From Candidatus Latescibacterota bacterium (GTDB lineage: Bacteria > Latescibacterota > UBA2968 > UBA8231): a stretch of DNA of 19,497 bases. The position numbers were made by a program, and so were the translations under genes. Below are positions 7,697 through 15,195 of the stretch, piece after piece (position 1 is the first letter of the stretch; each line of letters begins with the position of its first letter). The stretch is taken from the NCBI GenBank assembly GCA_003529325.1, contig DPVW01000037.1, positions 18,231-37,727 of the forward strand. The letters are read 5' to 3'. The notes under the pieces are model-generated. The model searched no databases. It was not told where the DNA came from and saw only the letters and a list, made by a program, of their open reading frames with translations.

Positions 7697-9382
7697 TCAA
7701 GTCGAAAGTCCGGTATCCTCAGGTGGCATGCGGGCCATCTCGGCGACCTCTTCTGCCGTTGCCGCCTCAGTCATCACGGCCGTGGCCAATACACGCCCGC
7801 GAAATTTGCCGGCGCCATCCTGAATACGCCCCACCGTGATCGGCAGATCTGAGTCGACCATGCGACCAACGCCGGATCGTTGGGCAACCAGGTGCCCGTC
7901 CACATACAGACGGATCATCTCCCCATCGTAGGTGCCGGCCAGATGATGGCGGCCGGGAACCAACAGGCGTTGGCTGCTGACTCTGATGCAGCCACGGTCG
8001 GTGTTGACGAGAAAGCTGGGTCCGATGACGGCAGCGTTCAGTCCACCGTTGTGCCCGCAGTCGCACCAACGCAGGCTGAAGGTGCCGCTGTCACCAAGGG
8101 TATCACAGCGCAGCACGATGCCGTGGGTGATGAACTCAGACTCGTTGTCCGGCTTTCTCCCCTGCTGCCAGGGGGCAGCGTAGAAGAAACGTCCGTCGAA
8201 AGCGCCACCGTTGTAGCCGACGCTGTGCAAGCTAGCCGTTGCCGACGCATCCTGGGCCTGCCAGCTGGTGGGTTCGCCAAAGGGGCTGGTCACATCGTAG
8301 CGCAGGTAGTGGGCGTGGAACTGATTGTCTCTGGGACCGGGGCCCACATGCAGAAAGAATGGCTGGAAGTAGACGAAGCGGCCGTCGAAGAAACCACCGT
8401 CGAAGCCGGTTGTGCGAAGGTTTTCCGTAGGGTCTGCGTCGTACGCTTCCCAGCGCGTGGGATCGGTGAAGTCGCCACGTGTATCGAAGCGCACGATCTT
8501 GGCGTGGCCGTAGGCACAGTAGTACAACCACGTGCCATCGAAGACGGCACCTACGGCCAACTCGTAGCCATGGGGGCGCACGTCGTACACCTGCCAGGAC
8601 TGCGGCTCGTCGAAGGCCGCTGCCGTATCGTAGCGCACCGCCATGCCACTGTACAGTGGCACGAAGTAGACATACCGCCCGTCGAAGGCACCGCCATCAA
8701 AGCAGGCCGACGCGGTTCCAAGAAATCCCGTCACATCGATGGATACGTAACTGGATTGATTCTTGAAGTCGGCCCGTGTGTCGTAGCGGATCACCCGCCC
8801 GCAGTGTTCGTCCTCTTTCTCCGGGTTGCCGGAAAAGCCTGGACAGAAGTAGATGTAACGCCCGTCGAAGGCGGCGCCCTGCTGCGAATGCGCCTCGCCC
8901 ACGTCGAAAGCCGCCCAACTGTCGGCGTTGTCGAAGACGCCCTCTGTATCCAGGCGCAGGACGCGGCTGTGGTATTGCACCATGTCCAGCTGCCTGGGGA
9001 CGAAGTAGACATACCGTCCGTCGAACACACCGCCGTAATACCCGCGCGTGTCCATACCATCGGTACGTCCCGCATCGTACGCGACAAAGGCAGCCGGATC
9101 ATCGAAGTCAGCATGTGTATCAAGGCGTAGGACGATGCCGTGTGTGGGACAACCCGCTTCCCCGTGCATTTCCGGCACGAAGTAGACGTAGCGGCCATCA
9201 CAGACGGCGCCAAAATATCCCCGCGATGGCAGGCCATCGGTCTGGCCGGCATCGACCGCGGCAAAACCGGGCCACCGATCCGGAGGGCGCCACTGCGAGA
9301 CCAGCGCCTGCAGCCCCTCGCCGCGGCCATCCGTCGCCTCGACCCAGGCGCTGACCGTTATGCCCTGTGCCGGGTTCGTCAT
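7697..9382 (-). CDS. Seven-bladed beta-propeller nested in a LamG-like jelly roll
   Basis: A 561-residue protein starting at ATG 9382, which overlaps the permease stop by four bases. Residues 36-430 contain seven repeats built on FDGRYVYFVP, then VLRYDT, then a Trp/Tyr-Asp strand. The DGR signatures are near residues 62, 121, 173, 234, 282, 333 and 396. A half blade (GFAAVDAGQTDG, 39-50) precedes the first full repeat and could close the ring with the seventh. Flanking the propeller are two pieces resembling one laminin-G/concanavalin fold: GITVSAWVEA at 7-16 and GTFSLRW to TYDGEMIRLYVDGHLVA at 433-500. No signal peptide is visible, odd for a module usually found in carbohydrate-binding surface proteins. 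As the last gene of a transporter operon it may bind or sense the imported glycan. No catalytic motif was recognised. Confidence 0.85.
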   Translation of the reverse strand: MTNPAQGITVSAWVEATDGRGEGLQALVSQWRPPDRWPGFAAVDAGQTDGLPSRGYFGAVCDGRYVYFVPEMHGEAGCPTHGIVLRLDTHADFDDPAAFVAYDAGRTDGMDTRGYYGGVFDGRYVYFVPRQLDMVQYHSRVLRLDTEGVFDNADSWAAFDVGEAHSQQGAAFDGRYIYFCPGFSGNPEKEDEHCGRVIRYDTRADFKNQSSYVSIDVTGFLGTASACFDGGAFDGRYVYFVPLYSGMAVRYDTAAAFDEPQSWQVYDVRPHGYELAVGAVFDGTWLYYCAYGHAKIVRFDTRGDFTDPTRWEAYDADPTENLRTTGFDGGFFDGRFVYFQPFFLHVGPGPRDNQFHAHYLRYDVTSPFGEPTSWQAQDASATASLHSVGYNGGAFDGRFFYAAPWQQGRKPDNESEFITHGIVLRCDTLGDSGTFSLRWCDCGHNGGLNAAVIGPSFLVNTDRGCIRVSSQRLLVPGRHHLAGTYDGEMIRLYVDGHLVAQRSGVGRMVDSDLPITVGRIQDGAGKFRGRVLATAVMTEAATAEEVAEMARMPPEDTGLST

Positions 9383-10221
9383 CCCTTCACCGCTCCCTGC
9401 GTGATCCCCCGGGTGATGTGGTCCTGCAGCAGCGCGAATATGACGAGCGCCGGCACGCTGGCCAGCAGGATCCCGGCGAAGAGCTCCGTCCACTGGGCAC
9501 TGTACTCGGCACGTTGGGCCATGTAGAACAGTCCGAGTGGCAAGGTAGCACTCTCCTTCTGTAGAAACAGCAAGGCCAGGAAGAATTCGTTCCACAGGCT
9601 GACGAAATTCAGCAGGAACGCCGAGACCAGTCCCGGCCAGGCAAGGGGCATCATGATCTGCCAGAATGTGCGCAGTGGCGAAGCACCGTCGATGGCTGCG
9701 GACTCCTCCATTTCCCCGGGGAGACTGGCGAAAAAACCACGCAGTACGAACGTATTGAAGGGAATGCCGGAGGCCACATACAGCAGCACCAGCGGCAGCA
9801 GGCCACTGGCGAGCCCCATCTTGCTCATCATGAAAAACAGTGGCACGAAGGTCAACATGAGCGGCACCATATAGCCCACCAGCAGGTAGCGGGCGATGGT
9901 CTCGCGCAGGGGAAAGACGACTCGCGCCAACACGTAAGCGGCGAAGGCGGAAATCAACACCGAGACACCAGCTCCGACTGTCGCCGCCAGCAGGCTGTTG
10001 CCGAAGTAATAACCCATCCGGGCCGTCGCCCACGCCGATCGATAGTTGTCGAATGATGGGGCCTGAGGTACCGAAAATGGACTGGTCGTGAGGAATTCCG
10101 TCGTCGTCTTCAGCGAAATCAGGAAGACCCAGACGAATGCGGACAGCGTACTGAGGCCCGCCAAGGCCAGGGCCAGATAGACCAGGCCGCGGCTGAATGT
10201 CGGCTGCCGCTGCGTGGACAT
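9379..10221 (-). CDS. ABC sugar transporter permease, MalG/UgpE type
   Basis: A 280-residue inner-membrane permease of the carbohydrate-uptake (CUT1) class. Six hydrophobic segments are visible, the first at about 12-36 (LVYLALALAGLSTLSAFVWV). The EAA loop that docks the ATPase, ESAAIDGASPLRTFWQ, is at about 173-188. The length and short N-terminus are typical of the MalG-like partner. The ATG at 10221 begins five bases after the stop of the other permease, and its own stop overlaps the start of the propeller gene, implying translational coupling. The substrate is presumably the oligosaccharide or sugar acid delivered by the lipoprotein encoded upstream in the operon. Confidence 0.95.
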   Translation of the reverse strand: MSTQRQPTFSRGLVYLALALAGLSTLSAFVWVFLISLKTTTEFLTTSPFSVPQAPSFDNYRSAWATARMGYYFGNSLLAATVGAGVSVLISAFAAYVLARVVFPLRETIARYLLVGYMVPLMLTFVPLFFMMSKMGLASGLLPLVLLYVASGIPFNTFVLRGFFASLPGEMEESAAIDGASPLRTFWQIMMPLAWPGLVSAFLLNFVSLWNEFFLALLFLQKESATLPLGLFYMAQRAEYSAQWTELFAGILLASVPALVIFALLQDHITRGITQGAVKG

Positions 10222-10226
10222 GCCTG

Positions 10227-11111
10227 TCAATACTCCACCGTGTCCCGCCGTGTCAGTCGCTCCATCACGAGGCTGGTAACAAGGATCACCAGCATCAACG
10301 CCGTCGCCAGAGCGCAGGCCAACCCCCATTGGTGGCTGGCAAAGGCGCGCTTGTAGATCAACGTCGCCATGACCTCCGCCGCGCCGGCGGCACCCCCGTG
10401 GGGGACCATCACCCAGACCTGCGCGAATACCTGCAATGACAGAATGATCCAGAGCACGAAGAGCAGCCGCAGAACCCCCCACAGCAGCGGCAGGGTCACA
10501 TGGCGGTATACCTGCCACTCGCTGGCGCCGTCCATGCGAGCCGCCTCCCCCAGTTCATTGGGAATCCGCTCGAGACCGGCGCTCAGCAGCAGTACCCACA
10601 TGCCCAGCTGGTGCCAGGCTGTGGCCAGGATCACCGCCGCCAGGGCCGTGCGTGAGTCCCCCAGCCATGGCAGCGCCCAGGCGTCGAGACCGATCGCTCG
10701 AAGTGCCACGTCGAACGGCCCGAATACGGGATTGTAGAGCAGTTTCCACAGCAGACCGACGACGACGACGGACAACACGAGAGGGGCGATCAGCAGGTAA
10801 CGGAATACCGACTTGAAACGGATGCTGCAGCTCAGGGCCCAGCTGAAGAACAGGGCGGGCCCGAACACGACGAAACCGCCCGCCGCCGCGAACACCACCG
10901 TGTGGGCGAAAGCGGTGCGCACCTGCGGGTCCATGAGCAGCAGGCGGTAGTTGCCAAGACCGAAGAAAGGGCGTGCCAGCGTGTGGCCCTGCCAATTCGT
11001 GAAGGAGTAGGCCAGGGTCAGCGCCAGAGGCGCGAAGATCAACAGGCTGTAGATGCACAGTGTCGGCAGCAGGAAGGGCAGCACAAGCCGCCGACGGGCA
11101 CGCTCGATCAC
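10227..11111 (-). CDS. ABC sugar transporter permease, MalF/UgpA type
   Basis: A 294-residue inner-membrane permease of the CUT1 class. I start it at GTG 11111, giving MIERARRRLVLP, a positively charged lead into the first membrane helix (about 9-36). GTG and the preceding gene's TGA share bases (GTGA), matching the coupling seen elsewhere in the operon. The EAA loop, EAARMDGASEWQVYRHVTLP, is at about 189-208. The frame is open 29 more codons upstream, but that segment lies inside the solute-binding gene and is polar and unlike permeases. It pairs with the MalG-type permease; no ATP-binding subunit is encoded in the window. Confidence 0.94.
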   Translation of the reverse strand: MIERARRRLVLPFLLPTLCIYSLLIFAPLALTLAYSFTNWQGHTLARPFFGLGNYRLLLMDPQVRTAFAHTVVFAAAGGFVVFGPALFFSWALSCSIRFKSVFRYLLIAPLVLSVVVVGLLWKLLYNPVFGPFDVALRAIGLDAWALPWLGDSRTALAAVILATAWHQLGMWVLLLSAGLERIPNELGEAARMDGASEWQVYRHVTLPLLWGVLRLLFVLWIILSLQVFAQVWVMVPHGGAAGAAEVMATLIYKRAFASHQWGLACALATALMLVILVTSLVMERLTRRDTVEY

Positions 11112-12421
11112 TTCCCGGCACCCCGCTGGGCGCGCACGGCCACGAGATTGGCATCGATCTCGCGTAATGCCTGCTCCGGTGTATGGCGACCGAGCCACAT
11201 CTCCACCAGAGGATTGTACCAGGCATCTGCCAGACCGAACCGAGCCGAGGTAACACCGTAGTTGTAGTAGATGAATTCCGCGTCGTCAGCGCCTGTCAGC
11301 ACGCGCTCGATGCCATGCACGCCATCCGGCATGGGCGCCCCCGCAACGGGGCTGATAGCACCCAGGTCGCGAGCGCGGATTTCAGCCGCTCGCCGGCTGG
11401 TCAAACGGCGCACATACTCCACGGCAAGAGCCGGCTCCTGCGTATGGGCGGAGACGCTCCAGCTCAAGACCCGGCCGAAGTAGGCTGCTGCTTCCGCGGC
11501 GCCTTCGACCTGCGGGAATGGCGCCACGCCCAAGTGAAAATCCGGCGGAATCGAATCCTTCATCTCGGTCATAAGCCAGCTGCCCATGAGGATCATCGCT
11601 GCCCGCCCCTGAAAGAAGTAGATCTGCGTCGTCGTGAAGTCCGTCCCCTCCCAGCCGTCGATCAGGTAGCCCTTCTCCCGCAAGGCGTGCATCTGTTGCG
11701 CCGCACGCAGGGCGCGAGGGTCCTCGGCCAGCGGTATGGACGGATTCGCATAGAGGTGGTCATGGACGGCATCGGCACCAGCCTGCTGCTGGAGGAGATG
11801 ATCGAACCACATGCCGACGTAGAAGTTGACCTGGCCACTGACGGCGATGGGCGCCACACCTTTGGCCTCGATCACCTCACACAGCTGCAACAACTGTTCC
11901 CACGTCGTGGGTGGCTGCAGTCCCCACGCATCGAACAGGCCCTGATTGTAATGCAGCAGATGCAGCACCACCTGCTCCGGGGCGGCGTAGATCCGGCCCT
12001 TGTAGGTCATGGAACGACGGAACAGGGGGTGAAAATCATCCTGCCAACGGCTGCCATCCGGCCTGGGCTCAGCCATTGCGTCGGACAGATCCATGAGGAA
12101 ACCACCATCGACCCAGTCGAAGGTGTTGGCATCCATGCCATCGAATACGAGATCGACGTCGAGGGCGTTGCCGGCGAGCATGCGGGTTTCGATGGCAGGT
12201 CGTGCCGCCGTGTTGTTGAAGGTGTATCTCACCCTTGCCCCGGTGGTGTCATGCTCCAGACCTGCACCGATGGTGTGCACCATGTCGTACAGCGGTGCTC
12301 CCTGCTCGTAGAGCACACCTACTTCGAGCTCCCGCGATGGCGGCTCACCGGCATCCGTGCCGTCAGTCCCACAGCCGCTGATCACGGCCCCGACTGCCAG
12401 CAGGAACAACAGCACTGTCAT
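11108..12421 (-). CDS. Extracellular sugar-binding lipoprotein of an ABC transporter (family 1)
   Basis: A 437-residue solute-binding protein. The ATG at 12421 gives a short lipoprotein signal, hydrophobic residues 2-13 followed by the lipobox VISGC with Cys17, so the mature protein should be membrane-tethered in the periplasm. Family-1 features include the early LDVDLVFDGMDAN strand-turn, YKGRIYAAPEQV, the PPTTWEQLLQLCE helix, and the FFQGRAAMILMGSW motif typical of CUT1 binding proteins. The start overlaps the heparinase-like gene stop by four bases (ATGA), and its stop overlaps the MalF-type permease start. The ligand is not predictable from sequence; the neighbouring lyase and YhcH-like protein suggest unsaturated or acidic oligosaccharides. 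Confidence 0.94.
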   Translation of the reverse strand: MTVLLFLLAVGAVISGCGTDGTDAGEPPSRELEVGVLYEQGAPLYDMVHTIGAGLEHDTTGARVRYTFNNTAARPAIETRMLAGNALDVDLVFDGMDANTFDWVDGGFLMDLSDAMAEPRPDGSRWQDDFHPLFRRSMTYKGRIYAAPEQVVLHLLHYNQGLFDAWGLQPPTTWEQLLQLCEVIEAKGVAPIAVSGQVNFYVGMWFDHLLQQQAGADAVHDHLYANPSIPLAEDPRALRAAQQMHALREKGYLIDGWEGTDFTTTQIYFFQGRAAMILMGSWLMTEMKDSIPPDFHLGVAPFPQVEGAAEAAAYFGRVLSWSVSAHTQEPALAVEYVRRLTSRRAAEIRARDLGAISPVAGAPMPDGVHGIERVLTGADDAEFIYYNYGVTSARFGLADAWYNPLVEMWLGRHTPEQALREIDANLVAVRAQRGAGK

Positions 12422-14364
12422 GATCGAGCCTGCCCCTGGGCGTTGATCTCGAATACCCACTCGCCGCCTGTCGTCGGTTCGGGGGGCCGAAGGCGCAGGC
12501 GAAAGAGGCGGTCTCCCCAGCTCTCCTGCAGACGTGGATCATCGAGGCTCAGCTTCTCGATTTCGACACGCAGGGCGGGATCGTGACGCAGGGTCGCCGC
12601 GCCGGAGAAACGATCACCAGGCAACGAGCGCGAAGCGAAATGCAACATGCCTGATTCCGTGGTGACGTTACTGGGCGTGATAAAGTTGAATATGATCTCC
12701 CGCGCGCCGGCGCAGCGCACCCGGTCAACCACGCACACGCCGCCATCCGGGCGCTGCAGTGTCACCTCCCGCACCCAGGACTGCAGTTCGGCCTCTGGTG
12801 CGTATGTATCGCTGATGTCGGCACGGAAGCGGACGGTATGCTCATCGATCTGACACTGGACATCCCGCGCCTGACGCTGATTCTGGTCGGTGTATTTGAC
12901 CCCGCCGGGCAGATAACGGCGCGCCGGCAACTGCTGCTGACCACCCACTTCTGGCAGATTGTGATACGCCGACTGCATGGTCCAGATGTCGTAGCGCCTG
13001 TCGCTGAAGGTCTGCGCCGTGTAGGTACCGACACCGGCATCGACGAGGACCGGCTTGCCATCGGCAAAAACGATCAGATTGCCCACGTCATTGTGATTGT
13101 GTGATTCCGCATTCGTCCCTCCTTTGACGGCGACGAACAGCCCCTCCGTACTGCCACCGTGCTGACGTGCCGTCAGGACCTGGATGCCGGGCAACCAGCT
13201 TGTTTGCGGATATGGAGGACGGACATCACCAGCCTCCAGGGCGTCGAGCAGGAATAGGGCATGCAGCTGGCGCCCGATACCGGCGTTGGGTCCGGCGGAG
13301 AGCATGCCGGCATCGTGATGGGCCCAGCCACCCATTCGCATCAGCTCGGGATCACCGATTCGTTTTCCATATGTGAACAGCACCGGCGCACAGGGCAGGA
13401 TTGTCGCTGGGGCATCCGCAAAGTTGACGAACCAGCGGTCGGAGATCTGTGTCCTGGCAGGGAATCGACCGATTTCGGCGACCTTCGGATGATCGTAGAC
13501 ATTGATGGCACCATCCGTGGCGGCGTACAACAGTTCGAGACATTCCAGCAGACTGGCACCGGCACGGTTCCAGTATCCAGGACCTTCGTCACAGCCCCCA
13601 TCATCGGCATAACAGTGCAGGAAGATGTCTAGACTGCGCAGGATCTTCGCCACCGCCTCGCATTGTGATCCCGCCTCCTGTTCGATGAGCAGTATCGTCG
13701 TCAACCAGTTGCTGCAGACCCACGGCGTCCAGTTGTTCACCGGCACACCTGAGAATCCCATCCACCAGAAGTCGTCGCGCGCCAGACAGACGTCCAGGAC
13801 CCGCGTACGTAGCTCGTGCTCGATGCGACGGCGCAGCATGGGTGATACCTCGTCGAGGCTCTCCCCCAACAACGTCTGCGTCCATGCCAGCAGCGCCGCC
13901 GTCTCTCCCGTGCCCAACTCGACGATACGCTCAGCCGGGTCTGGGAAGCCGCGACCCGCCTGCTGCATGTAGAGGGCCCCCGGGTTGCCCCAATAACTCT
14001 CCTCGCAGATCGCCCAGATGCCGTTGGCGATATCGTCGACAAAGCGGCCCTCAGCCTCGACGCATTCCGACAACACCAGCGCCCCGAGAGCGACACGACG
14101 CGCAGCACGCACATCCAGCAGGTCGGTCTGTCGCCCATGTCGGCGGTAGATCAGGTAATGCCGCGCCTGCACGGCAGGCCAGTCAAAGCCAGTGTGCGCC
14201 TCGCCGGCGGTGACAACGGCGGACTGGGCAGCGGCGGGCAGACCGGTCCAGGCACCACGCTCAGAACGTGTCGGATAGAGGTGGCACGATCCGGGAGTGC
14301 CAAGCACGTCACCGAGTCTGGGCACAAAGCGGGAGAGAATCGGTTCGGGTGCTGGGTCCGCCAT
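12418..14364 (-). CDS. Heparinase II/III-like polysaccharide lyase family protein
   Basis: A 648-residue protein with the two-part layout of heparinase II/III and related lyases: an alpha-helical toroid (about 60-360) carrying NNWTPW at 210-215 and DEGPGYWNRAG at about 259-269, then a beta-sandwich beginning near residue 400 with SHNHNDVGN at 421-429. In characterised relatives (heparinase II, alginate lyase family 17), conserved Asn, Tyr and His residues of these motifs do the beta-elimination. No signal peptide is visible, so intracellular action on imported oligosaccharides is likely. ATG at 14364 is used; an in-frame TTG two codons upstream (14370) is the alternative. It begins 13 bases after the YhcH-like stop. 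Whether the substrate is alginate, a glycosaminoglycan or another uronate polymer is open. Confidence 0.88.
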   Translation of the reverse strand: MADPAPEPILSRFVPRLGDVLGTPGSCHLYPTRSERGAWTGLPAAAQSAVVTAGEAHTGFDWPAVQARHYLIYRRHGRQTDLLDVRAARRVALGALVLSECVEAEGRFVDDIANGIWAICEESYWGNPGALYMQQAGRGFPDPAERIVELGTGETAALLAWTQTLLGESLDEVSPMLRRRIEHELRTRVLDVCLARDDFWWMGFSGVPVNNWTPWVCSNWLTTILLIEQEAGSQCEAVAKILRSLDIFLHCYADDGGCDEGPGYWNRAGASLLECLELLYAATDGAINVYDHPKVAEIGRFPARTQISDRWFVNFADAPATILPCAPVLFTYGKRIGDPELMRMGGWAHHDAGMLSAGPNAGIGRQLHALFLLDALEAGDVRPPYPQTSWLPGIQVLTARQHGGSTEGLFVAVKGGTNAESHNHNDVGNLIVFADGKPVLVDAGVGTYTAQTFSDRRYDIWTMQSAYHNLPEVGGQQQLPARRYLPGGVKYTDQNQRQARDVQCQIDEHTVRFRADISDTYAPEAELQSWVREVTLQRPDGGVCVVDRVRCAGAREIIFNFITPSNVTTESGMLHFASRSLPGDRFSGAATLRHDPALRVEIEKLSLDDPRLQESWGDRLFRLRLRPPEPTTGGEWVFEINAQGQARS

Positions 14365-14377
14365 CTGCAACCGGGCT

Positions 14378-14824
14378 TTAAAGCCGGACCTTGACGACAG
14401 CCTTCTTCACCGGTGTCGGTTCAACGATCTCCATACCCGGCATGTGGGCGTCCTGCGGCCACAGAATCATGAAGTGCCCGGCATGCAACTCGATGAACAT
14501 GCCTTCGCCATGGAGGGGCAAAAAGTCACGACTCTCATCGTACTGTCCCGCATTCAGGCGAGCCGTCGGTGTATATCCCATGTGTTCGGCACCGGTGACG
14601 ACGAGTTGGATGTCGGCATATTGCCGATGTGCCTCCCAAAAACCATCCGCCTTGGGTTTGGCATCATACTCCTGCACCATGACAAAAACATCATCCCCGT
14701 CGATGTCATAACGTTCCGGCGCCATACTTGCCACGTCATTGTCGACAAGCCAGCGCAAACCTTTCTCGAAGCGCGCACCGAGAGCGTGATACTGCGCCGC
14801 ATTCTGCAAGTCATCGATAACCAC
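14378..14824 (-). CDS. YhcH/YjgK/YiaL family protein, first gene of the operon
   Basis: A 148-residue single-cupin protein of the YhcH/YjgK/YiaL (DUF386) family, members of which accompany sialic acid, alginate and sugar-acid pathways and are thought to process the ring or anomeric form of sugars. Family motifs are WEAHRQYADIQ (63-73, metal ligands Glu64, His66 and Asp71 likely) and WPQDAHMPG (122-130, with His127). The GTG start at 14824 is fixed by a perfect AAGGAGG. Length matches the family (about 150). As promoter-proximal gene of a lyase-transporter operon it probably handles the released sugar. It is divergent from the B12 locus. Confidence 0.93.
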   Translation of the reverse strand: MVIDDLQNAAQYHALGARFEKGLRWLVDNDVASMAPERYDIDGDDVFVMVQEYDAKPKADGFWEAHRQYADIQLVVTGAEHMGYTPTARLNAGQYDESRDFLPLHGEGMFIELHAGHFMILWPQDAHMPGMEIVEPTPVKKAVVKVRL

Positions 14825-14830
14825 GTAGGT

Positions 14831-14837
14831 CCTCCTT
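14831..14837 (-). promoter_or_regulatory. Strong ribosome-binding site for the YhcH-like gene
   Basis: On the minus strand the sequence is AAGGAGG, six bases before GTG at 14824. It is the strongest Shine-Dalgarno match recognised in the window, and it decides the GTG start over an ATG a few codons downstream. Confidence 0.85.
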
Positions 14838-14912
14838 GGGATTGTACGATGGGAGTGGCGTGGGCGGCAAAGATAGTGAAGTGCAAGCCCACGCCAATGA
14901 TGAGCTCGATGC

Positions 14913-14941
14913 TTGACGGACTTCGACAGCTACCGTATCGT
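14913..14941 (+). promoter_or_regulatory. Candidate sigma-70 promoter of the B12 locus
   Basis: TTGACG (14913-14918) and TATCGT (14936-14941) are separated by exactly 17 bases and match the -35 and -10 consensus at 5 and 4 of 6 positions. A transcript would begin near 14948, just ahead of the cobalamin riboswitch, which is where a leader promoter is expected. Confidence 0.5.
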
Positions 14942-14974
14942 AGCCAAATCATAACGGCACAGGTGCCCGATATT

Positions 14975-15170
14975 TGCTCGCTTGGTGCGTGAATACCGGG
15001 AGAATAGGGAAGGCAGTGAAATTCTGCCGCGGTCCCGCCACTGTGACCGGTCAACCAGGAGCCAGATCTTTTGCCCCTGGTGCGTTGAGGACGAAGACCC
15101 ACTGATCATCACCATGGTCGGGAAGGGGGTCATCAGCGAGTACCGGAAGTCAGGAGACCTGCCTGCGCCG
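14975..15170 (+). promoter_or_regulatory. Cobalamin (adenosylcobalamin-class) riboswitch
   Basis: A cis-regulatory RNA leader that binds a cobalamin and represses the downstream uptake gene. Conserved landmarks occur in the right order: GAATAGGGAA (about 15002-15011), the stem GGCAG/CTGCC (15012-15016 with 15024-15028) around TGAAATT, the B12-box core CCCGCCACTGTGA ending at 15046, and the 3' element AGTCAGGAGACCTGCC (15148-15163). Between them CCGGT (15047-15051) can pair with ACCGG (15142-15146), enclosing two extra hairpins, one formed by CAACCAGG and CCTGGTGCGTTG. The outer ends are approximate. It precedes a BtuB-like receptor and a cobS gene, as expected functionally. Confidence 0.93.
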
Positions 15171-15195
15171 TCGAACGGAAACCTTCGACGAAAAG

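Noticed and set aside
7880..9130. Long plus-strand open frame of 416 codons opposite the LamG/propeller gene
   Set aside because: It is the antisense of a repetitive, clearly coding minus-strand gene. Its Val/Ala/Gly-rich repeats mirror the propeller repeats, and it has no recognisable fold or ribosome-binding site.
11183..12586. Plus-strand open frame of 467 codons opposite the solute-binding protein
   Set aside because: It mirrors a gene with a signal peptide, lipobox and family motifs on the minus strand. The plus-strand translation is His/Arg-rich and family-less, typical of an antisense shadow in GC-rich DNA.
14374..14385. Perfect 12-base palindrome GGCTTTAAAGCC across the YhcH-like stop codon
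   Set aside because: It could be an operator or processing site, but it has no loop and no T-tract, and was not seen elsewhere in the window, so a function cannot be supported.
14841..14870. Minus-strand TTGCCG-N18-TACAAT as promoter of the transporter operon
   Set aside because: Its transcript would begin within the AAGGAGG ribosome-binding site, leaving it unusable; the match is more likely chance.
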